Part shown: piece by piece, positions 5,624 through 10,828 of the stretch
Position numbering within the stretch: the first letter of the stretch is position 1
Layout: every line of letters starts with the position of its first letter
NCBI GenBank assembly: GCA_003531665.1
Contig: DQFC01000037.1
Span: forward strand, 1-10,828
Source: Candidatus Collierbacteria bacterium
Lineage (GTDB): Bacteria; Patescibacteriota; Microgenomatia; UBA1400; MFAQ01
Reading direction: 5' to 3'
Length of the DNA stretch: 10,828 nucleotides
The notes under the pieces: generated by a model
What the model was told of the DNA's origin: nothing
Databases searched by the model: none
What the model saw: the letters and a program-made list of their open reading frames with translations, nothing else
Translations under genes and position numbers: made by a program

Positions 5624-7201
5624 CTAAAACACCCTTTCCCTGTACTGCAACGCTTCCCCCAAATGCCCCGCAGAAATTGCCTCACTTCCCTCCAAGTCTG
5701 CAATAGTCCGGGCTACTTTCAAAACTCGGAAATAACTCCTGGCCGACAAATCGAACTTTTCCATAGCTAGTCGCAAGATATGTACCCCATCAATATCTAG
5801 TCTACAAAATTCTTTCACCTGCTTATTCTTCATCTGACTATTACAAAAAATACCAAAAACTAACAATCTTTCACTTTGTTTCTGCCTCGCCTTCATTACT
5901 TTTTCTCTAATTTCTTTCGACCCCTCCCCTTTTTCCACCGTCCCCAAAATCTTTTCCGTTTCTACTGCCGGTACATTTATATGCAAATCAATTCTGTCCA
6001 AAATCGGTCCGCTAATTCTTCTTTTATATTTTTCAATTTCTCTCATTGAGCATTTACATTCTTTTGTCGGATGACCTAAGTACCCGCAAGGGCAAGGATT
6101 CACTGCCGCCACCAGTTGAAACGATGCGGGGTACTCTACCCTGCCGGCCACTCTGGAAATTTCTACTTTGCCATCTTCCATTGGTTGTCTCATCGATTCC
6201 AATACACTTCGCGGGAACTCCGCCATCTCATCCAAAAATAATACTCCAAGATGCGCTAGAGACACTTCTCCCGGTACCGGCCTGCTTCCTCCACCAATCA
6301 GCCCCGCCATACTGGTCGAATGATGAGGTGAGCGAAAGGGTCTTCGTCTGACCACCGCTTCACCGGCCGTCATCAGTCCCGCCGCCGAATAAATTCTCGT
6401 CACTTCCATACTTTCTTCTTCGCTCATCAGAGGCATGATGCCCGGCAGGGCTCTGGATAACATCGTCTTTCCCGACCCGGGTGGACCGGACATCAGAATA
6501 TTGTGTCCTCCTGCGGCCGAAATTATCAAAGCTCTTTTGGCCGTTTCTTGACCCACCACATCTGCCATATCAAACTCGGGTAGAGCGGCCTCTACCAAAC
6601 TTTTTATTTCAATTTTTTTCAATGGTTCAATTTTCTTTTCCCCCATTAAATGACAAATTAATTCTTTCAAATTTCTTACCGGAATTACTTCGATATCTCT
6701 GACTACTGCTGCCTCGTTGGCCGAAAGTACCGGCAAGAAAATTCTCTTTTTGTGTTCCCTTTTAGCAAAAAGGGCTACCAAGAGAGTTCCTTTTGTGTGC
6801 CTCAAACTGCCGTCAAGCGACAACTCCCCATAAAACAACCCCTCAACAACTCCATCTTCTTCTTTTTCTTGTCTTGATTCCTTGAGTTCTTGCGTTCTTG
6901 ATTCCTTTACTTGTATATCTCCATTCGCCACCAGAATTCCTACCGCAATCGGCAAGTCATAGGCCGACCCTTCTTTAGGTAAATCAGCCGGCGCCAAGTT
7001 GACAATTATTTTTTTCTGAGGAAAGGAAAATCCACTATTTACCAAAGCTGTCTTCACCCTCTCCCGTGCTTCTGCTACAGCCTTATCTGGAAGTCCAACA
7101 ATGCTAAACCCAGGGAAACCTTTCTCAGCCACGTCTACTTCCACCTCCACCAAAAAACTCTCTAGTCCCACACAAGCGACACTTTCAATTCTCGCCAACA
7201 T
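5624..7201 (-). CDS. comM: ComM/YifB Mg-chelatase-like AAA+ ATPase
   Basis: Hexameric AAA+ branch-migration helicase of the YifB/ComM family, which in other bacteria extends heteroduplex during natural transformation. The N-terminal Lon-like domain is at 1-190 (IVNLAPADLPKEGSAYDLPIAVGIL at 66-90); the AAA+ core has Walker A GPPGSGKT (239-246), Walker B VLFLDE (320-325) and the R-finger-type LDRIDLH (401-407). The Cys-rich NPCPCGYLGHPTKECKC (368-384) is family-typical. The C-terminal Mg-chelatase helical domain ends at 525, a usual family length. Residues 98-116 (VKESRTQELKESRQEKEED) form a charged insert between the ILVANGDI and GLFYGELSLDGS blocks, coded by 8-bp tandem repeats. No good ribosome site precedes the ATG at 7201; a TGAAAT lies 8 nt before it, so the mRNA may be leaderless or arise by read-through past the upstream terminator. 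Confidence 0.98.
   Translation of the reverse strand: MLARIESVACVGLESFLVEVEVDVAEKGFPGFSIVGLPDKAVAEARERVKTALVNSGFSFPQKKIIVNLAPADLPKEGSAYDLPIAVGILVANGDIQVKESRTQELKESRQEKEEDGVVEGLFYGELSLDGSLRHTKGTLLVALFAKREHKKRIFLPVLSANEAAVVRDIEVIPVRNLKELICHLMGEKKIEPLKKIEIKSLVEAALPEFDMADVVGQETAKRALIISAAGGHNILMSGPPGSGKTMLSRALPGIMPLMSEEESMEVTRIYSAAGLMTAGEAVVRRRPFRSPHHSTSMAGLIGGGSRPVPGEVSLAHLGVLFLDEMAEFPRSVLESMRQPMEDGKVEISRVAGRVEYPASFQLVAAVNPCPCGYLGHPTKECKCSMREIEKYKRRISGPILDRIDLHINVPAVETEKILGTVEKGEGSKEIREKVMKARQKQSERLLVFGIFCNSQMKNKQVKEFCRLDIDGVHILRLAMEKFDLSARSYFRVLKVARTIADLEGSEAISAGHLGEALQYRERVF
6873..6904. repeat. 8-bp tandem repeat, four units, in frame inside comM
   Basis: Plus-strand units are CTTGATTC (6873-6880), CTTGAGTT (6881-6888), CTTGCGTT (6889-6896) and CTTGATTC (6897-6904). 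On the minus strand they code for ESRTQELKES. Units and reading phase match the yraN repeat at 1018-1049. Confidence 0.8.
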
Positions 7202-7232
7202 TACTCAGTATTTCACTATTAATCTCAAAAAG

Positions 7233-7262
7233 CCACAAAAAACTCCCCATTTACGGGGAGCT
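7233..7262 (-). terminator. Intrinsic terminator overlapping the stop of the membrane-protein gene
   Basis: Minus-strand reading: stem CTCCCC / GGGGAG with a GTAAAT loop (7243-7260; the flanking A-U and G-U pairs can extend it), then a run of U. The TAA stop (7251-7253) sits in the loop, so the last two codons form the 5' arm of the hairpin. It also lies within 50 nt upstream of comM. Confidence 0.85.
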
Positions 7263-7589
7263 GGCAATGCGGAAAGATACTTTGTGGGTGAAGGCGCGCA
7301 CACATGCAACGCCGGATACGGTATCACCGTTTATATTTTGACCGGTGAATCGGTATGCGGCAGAATCGTCTCTTGAACACCCCTTCAGCGAAAACGCCCA
7401 AAGTAACTGCCTTTCGTTCATCACTACATTGGTGTACTGAGCCTTTGTCTCGTTCCAAACTTTGGCTGGGTCAGTCCGTAATCCATCGATGGGTTGAATT
7501 GACAACACCACCATGAATATCAGAACAAATCCAATGATCACCCCTGTGGAACCAAAACGCTTATATATCCAGTTAATTACGTTATCCAT
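7251..7589 (-). CDS. Single-pass membrane protein (112 aa), hypothetical
   Basis: Unrecognised small membrane protein. A short N-terminal segment with basic residues (MDNVINWIYKRFG) precedes one hydrophobic span at about 16-33 (VIIGFVLIFMVVLS), then a hydrophilic domain of about 78 residues. Positive charge before the span suggests the C-terminal domain faces outside. That domain has two Cys (C71, C96) that could form a disulfide, and it resembles a small beta-rich fold (AAYRFTGQNINGDTVSGVACVRAF). A TTG at 7616 would add nine residues, but GGAGG lies inside that extension, 6 nt before the ATG at 7589, so the ATG is preferred. It has a near-consensus promoter (7627-7655) and its own terminator, and is divergent from the histidine phosphatase gene. 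Confidence 0.8.
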   Translation of the reverse strand: MDNVINWIYKRFGSTGVIIGFVLIFMVVLSIQPIDGLRTDPAKVWNETKAQYTNVVMNERQLLWAFSLKGCSRDDSAAYRFTGQNINGDTVSGVACVRAFTHKVSFRIASSP

Positions 7590-7626
7590 CAAAAGCCTCC
7601 GGCTACAAAGATTCAATTTACGGGTA

Positions 7627-7655
7627 ATAGTATCACGCTACCGTCAAAAAGTCAA
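7627..7655 (-). promoter_or_regulatory. Sigma70-type promoter for the membrane-protein gene
   Basis: Minus strand: TTGACT (7650-7655), 17-nt spacer, TACTAT (7627-7632). Both hexamers, the spacing and the GTGA before the -10 are the same as at 3150-3178. Confidence 0.75.
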
Positions 7656-7726
7656 TATTATAAGCCAGATTTTCTCACAAATTCACCGACAAACCTCCTG
7701 TGCCTAAGCTCATAAGACCTATATAC

Positions 7727-7755
7727 TTGCATTTTAGCCTCTGATATGGTAGAAT
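7727..7755 (+). promoter_or_regulatory. Sigma70-type promoter for the histidine phosphatase gene
   Basis: TTGCAT (7727-7732), 17-nt spacer, TAGAAT (7750-7755, 5 of 6 to TATAAT). RNA would start near 7762, about 30 nt before the ATG, with AAAGGAGG in the leader. Confidence 0.72.
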
Positions 7756-7792
7756 TCACAAGCACGAACATTCAAATAAAGGAGGCATAATC

Positions 7793-8428
7793 ATGCTCAC
7801 AGCACAAATTACCGACTTGTTTCTTCTGAGGCATGGTGTTGACTCCACTGCCTCCTATCGTCGTCACAGGCTTGAGGCTGAACTAAGCAGCCATGGACGA
7901 TACCAAGCTTACCATCAAGCCAGAAAACTGAACGATCTGGGAGTAAACGTCTTACTTTCCAGTCCTCTAGCCAGAGCAGAAAACACGGCCAAAGTTATCT
8001 CCAAGGACATCAAACTCCCCTTTATTGTTGTAAATGATTTAAGGGAGATCGATCTTCCAGAGGACGTCTACGGTGCCAAACGAAATGGACCGGAAAACCT
8101 GAGATACAAAAAAGCGTGGATCGATGCTCTGTCAGCACATGACGGGTCCTGGAAGCTAGATGATCAAGGTGAGTCGACCGTGGAGCTTCTTGTCCGAGAA
8201 GACAAAGTTATCCAGATGATTCTGGAACGCTACCGCGGGAAGAAAGTGGCCATTGTTAGCCACGGTGTCTTCCTGGCTTTTTTCATGTCCAGGCTATTTC
8301 TGGGTAAACAAGCTTCAATCTCGGCAGTGTTCGATCTGGCCAGATCACACTACCTTCGTCATGGCGGTATCGCCCATATCCGCGGGCACGAAGGGGCCTG
8401 GCAACTGATTCACTTCGATCGCTCGTAA
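7793..8428 (+). CDS. Histidine phosphatase (phosphoglycerate mutase-like) family protein
   Basis: Branch-1 histidine phosphatase superfamily, which forms a phosphohistidine intermediate. The catalytic motif is LFLLRHGVDST (R13, nucleophile H14), followed by LSSPLARAENTAKVI (R61), LREIDLP (acid E85) and VAIVSHGVFLAFF (H157): the full set R-H-R-E-H is present, so it should be active. VDST replaces the ET or QT that usually follows LRHG. At 211 aa it is a usual size for the family. The substrate cannot be set from sequence: the family holds broad phosphatases, RNase H-linked CobC/PhoE-like enzymes and mutases, and the divergence argues against glycolytic phosphoglycerate mutase. No signal peptide, so cytoplasmic. 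The start is set by AAAGGAGG about 7 nt before the ATG. Single gene with its own promoter and a terminator that begins at the stop codon. Confidence 0.92.
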   Translation: MLTAQITDLFLLRHGVDSTASYRRHRLEAELSSHGRYQAYHQARKLNDLGVNVLLSSPLARAENTAKVISKDIKLPFIVVNDLREIDLPEDVYGAKRNGPENLRYKKAWIDALSAHDGSWKLDDQGESTVELLVREDKVIQMILERYRGKKVAIVSHGVFLAFFMSRLFLGKQASISAVFDLARSHYLRHGGIAHIRGHEGAWQLIHFDRS

Positions 8429-8453
8429 AGCTCCGCATACGTGGAGCTTTTTT
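8428..8453 (+). terminator. Intrinsic terminator after the histidine phosphatase gene
   Basis: Stem AAGCTCCGC / GTGGAGCTT (one G-U wobble) with an ATAC loop, then a T-run to 8453. Its first base is the last base of the TAA stop. On the minus strand the hairpin is followed by only three U, so it would end dprA transcripts poorly. Confidence 0.88.
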
Positions 8454-8477
8454 GTATTTCGATCCGCCTCTGTTGGA

Positions 8478-9326
8478 TCACACCACACGATACTTCCCTC
8501 CAGCCTCAATCACTATCCCGCTGAGAGTTAGTTCTGTTAGTCTTCCAAGTACTTGTGCCACATTCATTTTAAGAAGTCTAGATAGCTCATCCACAGATCT
8601 CTCACCATCGGCCAGCAGTGACAACATCGGATCACTTGAGCCTGTCCTGAGCATAGCCGAAGGGAGCTTCATTTGACCAGGTAACAACCCCATCTCCTTA
8701 AGCACGTCTTCTGCACTAGTCACCGCTTTGGCCATGCCGTCTCTGATCAAACCATTAGTCCCTTCTGCCACCCGACTAGTCACCTGACCGGGTACGGCTA
8801 GAAGTTTCTTTCCAAATCTGTTGGCCAAACGTGCCGTAATCATACTTCCGGACTTGGCCGATCCCTCTACCACTAGCACAGCACCGGAAATTCCCACCAC
8901 AATCCTATTTCTTTGCGGAAAAAACCACAACAAAGGAGCGGTCATTTCTTCGTACTCGGACACCATCAAACTACCAACTTCTAGTATTTTCTGATACAGT
9001 GCTTCGTCCTGAGTGGCCACTGGCCAATCAATACCCCAGCCCAAAACCGCGATAGTTTTCCCCCCATTTTCGATGCAAGCCTTGTGCGCCGTCTGATCCA
9101 CTCCGTACATGAATCCGGACACAATCGTCACTCCCCGCTCAACCAGCACGGGCATCCATTTCTCGATTACTCTCTGCCCATACTCTGTCATCCGTCTGGA
9201 TCCCACAATCGCTAACTTCGGACTTTCATCCAACAGCAGATCAATATCCCCTTTATAATACAAGCTTTTTATCTCCGGCTTTATCAGTTTTAAATTCTTA
9301 CCCCATCTTTCCTTAGGCAACTCCAT
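8478..9326 (-). CDS. dprA: DNA-processing protein DprA (lacking the SAM domain)
   Basis: DprA binds incoming single-stranded DNA in the cytoplasm and loads RecA during transformation. The Rossmann core is clear: LAIVGSRRMTEYG (38-50), VSGFMYGVDQTAH (69-81), KTIAVLGWGID (90-100), FFPQRNRIVVGISGAVLVVEGSAKSGSMITARLA (135-168) and LLAVPG (175-180). The C-terminal winged-helix (DML1-like) domain covers about 232-282. At 282 aa it is shorter than typical 350-380-aa DprA because the N-terminal SAM-like domain is absent; only about 35 residues precede the core. The linker residues 221-231 (LPSAMLRTGSS) are coded by a dispersed repeat. No Shine-Dalgarno is seen; TACAAT (minus strand, 9333-9338) lies 6 nt before the ATG, as in leaderless mRNAs. 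It is 38 nt downstream of the transglutaminase-like gene, so read-through is possible. Confidence 0.96.
   Translation of the reverse strand: MELPKERWGKNLKLIKPEIKSLYYKGDIDLLLDESPKLAIVGSRRMTEYGQRVIEKWMPVLVERGVTIVSGFMYGVDQTAHKACIENGGKTIAVLGWGIDWPVATQDEALYQKILEVGSLMVSEYEEMTAPLLWFFPQRNRIVVGISGAVLVVEGSAKSGSMITARLANRFGKKLLAVPGQVTSRVAEGTNGLIRDGMAKAVTSAEDVLKEMGLLPGQMKLPSAMLRTGSSDPMLSLLADGERSVDELSRLLKMNVAQVLGRLTELTLSGIVIEAGGKYRVV
8634..8664. repeat. Dispersed CCTGTCCTGAGC/GCCGAAGGG repeat inside dprA
   Basis: The plus strand has CTTGAG, CCTGTCCTGAGC, ATA, then GCCGAAGGG. From memory this matches a widely scattered short repeat of environmental bacteria (CTTGAGCCTG, TCCTGAGC, TCGAAGGG type). It codes in frame for LPSAMLRTGSS in the linker between the Rossmann core and winged-helix domain of DprA. 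Only this copy is seen in the window. Confidence 0.65.
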
Positions 9327-9332
9327 TCAAAA

Positions 9333-9338
9333 ATTGTA
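9333..9338 (-). promoter_or_regulatory. Candidate -10 box for leaderless dprA mRNA
   Basis: TACAAT on the minus strand with 6 nt before the dprA ATG, which would place the RNA start at or next to the A of ATG. No good -35 is found at 16-18 nt, so this stays tentative. Confidence 0.35.
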
Positions 9339-9364
9339 CCCTAGCTTATGTATTCTTACAGCAA

Positions 9365-10828
9365 TTAAACATTTAAATATATTCCACCAAAACTTAGCAG
9401 GTCACCTAGAATTCTATGTGCCCGGACAACATTCAGAGCTTGTTGAATTTTCTGCAGTTGACTAACCTCACTTGGAGCAGTTTTCAAAGCAATACAGGCT
9501 CGCACACAATGGCCAACCAACCCTAAATATTCGAAATCTTCAGCGTCAAGATTTCTTATTCTCTTTTCCAAAAATAATAACCATTTCAAGGAAAATTGGT
9601 CTATCGTTCTCATCAGTGTCTCAGTAAGTACTAGGTTATCCATCTTCGATCCTGACAAAAAATCGATGTTTTTAAGTTCCCTGTTTAGCTCAGTGAACCT
9701 TCCTCTCCGGATGGTTTTTTCATCTAGACAGTTGATAAACCCATACGAAGGCCGGCTCAAAACTTCAAGCAATGCCCTTACCCGATCACAACCATAGTTG
9801 CTCAGAAACTTAATCATGTGCGACAGTGTCTCACCGGATCTCCCTACGTTGCCCTGATCAATCAGGCTGATGTAGTCACTCAAAAACTCAGAAACACACG
9901 GTTCATCTCCATTAGAATATAGAGACAATTTATTTTCGGAAAAATATTTTTCCATCCTAAAGGCCCCCCCTGAAGCCAACGCAGACACGGTCTTTTCTAC
10001 ATCCTTCATTCCGATACTTCTTCCGTATTCACTCAAAAATGAACACGCTTGAGAAATCCTCTTCCACGTATAGTCAAGCTCAGAGTCCTCATCAAGCTTC
10101 CAAGTAGGATCGACTACAGAGATAGCCACTTCACCACTTGGTGAGGTCACCAAAAAAATATTGTACGAATGACTTTCAATTATCGATCGCAGCTGTTGGT
10201 CGCCAACATTCTGCCCGTGATATGCCAAATAAGTTCCGTTTAGCAATAATCCTCTCTGCTTTTCTTTCAACAGACTATACATCGCCGACGCCGTAGCCGC
10301 TATATGACGACACACTCCAAAACCATTCTCCAAAATTTGGTCTGCAGTCATTGAGTCGATCTTAATTTCAAGTTTTTTAACTTCTCTATCAAATTTTTCC
10401 GGATTATTCTCACAAAGATCCACCAACTCCGGCTGTAATGTTTTGTTTATTTCTCCACGTTCAACCATTCTTTTACCTTCTTTTCCGATAATCAAGTACT
10501 CGTAAGCAACCCTGTCCTGAATTGTTTCGCACACAAGCTTAATCGCCTCATACGGAGTGAGAAAATTGAGATCAACAGATGTTTCGGTTTCTTTCGAAAG
10601 CCTTTCGGCAGTTTCGCTAAGATACCTCCACAGTTTATTCTTTCCCATTATGCCAATCTCAAATGACCCAATTCCCTCCGTATTATCTTTAGAAATCATC
10701 TTTTCAAATCCAGGATGTGGTTCAAATTGCCAGCAAATCCGCCTATTGTGAGAATATTCCTGGATAGCAGAGTCCAAACCGGCCAAAGGTATGACTGATA
10801 CACCGCCACAAGAAAGAGCTGATCTGCG
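9365..10828 (-). CDS. Transglutaminase-like (papain-fold) protein, 5' end beyond window
   Basis: The core carries the transglutaminase-like pattern with a complete Cys-His-Asp triad: Cys in ENGFGVCRHIAATASAMY (codon 10310-10312), His in ESHSYNIFLV (10169-10171) and Asp in SVVDPTW (10109-10111). The TPYEAIKLVCETIQDRVAYEY segment before it resembles the helix that usually precedes the core. Such domains act as cysteine proteases, amidases or cross-linkers. The following 240 residues are mostly helical and not recognised. No signal peptide or membrane span is seen in the part present. A TTG at 10786 gives 473 aa, but it has no ribosome site and the frame stays open to the right edge (14 more codons, no stop), so the gene probably begins outside; an internal ATG at 10697-10699 is a weaker option. 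It ends 38 nt before dprA in the same direction with no terminator between. Confidence 0.75.
   Translation of the reverse strand, partial: RRSALSCGGVSVIPLAGLDSAIQEYSHNRRICWQFEPHPGFEKMISKDNTEGIGSFEIGIMGKNKLWRYLSETAERLSKETETSVDLNFLTPYEAIKLVCETIQDRVAYEYLIIGKEGKRMVERGEINKTLQPELVDLCENNPEKFDREVKKLEIKIDSMTADQILENGFGVCRHIAATASAMYSLLKEKQRGLLLNGTYLAYHGQNVGDQQLRSIIESHSYNIFLVTSPSGEVAISVVDPTWKLDEDSELDYTWKRISQACSFLSEYGRSIGMKDVEKTVSALASGGAFRMEKYFSENKLSLYSNGDEPCVSEFLSDYISLIDQGNVGRSGETLSHMIKFLSNYGCDRVRALLEVLSRPSYGFINCLDEKTIRRGRFTELNRELKNIDFLSGSKMDNLVLTETLMRTIDQFSLKWLLFLEKRIRNLDAEDFEYLGLVGHCVRACIALKTAPSEVSQLQKIQQALNVVRAHRILGDLLSFGGIYLNV

Noticed and set aside
7680..7698. Possible tiny leader peptide (AGGAGG then GTG AAT TTG TGA on the minus strand)
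   Set aside because: It lies upstream of the promoter that serves the membrane-protein gene, so it would not be on that mRNA; three codons after a chance GGAGG are not evidence.
8461..8479. GATCC/GGATC inverted repeat at the end of dprA as a terminator
   Set aside because: Only 5 bp with a 9-base loop and no T-run on either strand; probably chance.
1..10828. tRNA, rRNA, riboswitch or integrase attachment sites
   Set aside because: Reading both strands I found no convincing cloverleaf, rRNA segment, known riboswitch core or direct-repeat pair flanking a mobile gene; a covariance-model scan would settle small RNAs.

Overview
The window looks like chromosomal DNA of a small-genome bacterium, most plausibly a Patescibacteria (CPR) lineage such as Microgenomates. 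That placement is inference from four things: the gene set (comM/yifB, dprA, yraN, ndk and a NYN-domain nuclease beside several unrecognised small proteins), the mixed leaderless-like and Shine-Dalgarno starts, use of the standard code (TGA ends dprA and the NYN gene), and short dispersed repeats of a kind I recall as common in such genomes. There is no rRNA, tRNA, CRISPR array, transposase or phage gene.

Layout. 21-332 (-) is a small unknown protein with its own extended -10 promoter. 402-1978 (-) is a compact run, NYN-domain nuclease > yraN > ndk, with gaps of 9 and 26 nt. 2053-5544 is a block of single-gene units: a DUF4419 protein (-), two unrecognised mostly helical proteins (+, +) and a secreted two-domain beta-sandwich protein (-). 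Each is closed by an intrinsic terminator, and the last three have good sigma70-type promoters. 5624-7201 (-) is comM/yifB. 7251-7589 (-) is a single-pass membrane protein, and 7793-8428 (+) is a histidine phosphatase; these two share a divergent promoter region. 8478-9326 (-) is a SAM-less dprA. 9365 to the right edge (-) is a transglutaminase-like protein whose 5' end lies outside the window.

How they may work together. ComM (branch-migration helicase), DprA (RecA loader on incoming single strands) and YraN (predicted nuclease fold, often near competence or recombination genes) suggest a natural-transformation and DNA-processing theme, although here they are not one operon. All three carry a short repeat in frame inside a loop or linker: 8-bp tandem units coding for TQELKES in yraN and comM, and a dispersed CCTGTCCTGAGC-type element in dprA.

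Two expression styles alternate. The NYN gene, comM and dprA have no convincing Shine-Dalgarno sequence and have -10-like motifs almost touching the ATG. The accessory single-gene units have strong GGAGG sites, and most have TTGNNN-17-TANNAT promoters. Several of the longest possible starts (338, 3096, 7616) are non-ATG codons that include or lie upstream of the ribosome binding site; the ATG starts at 332, 3084 and 7589 are preferred.
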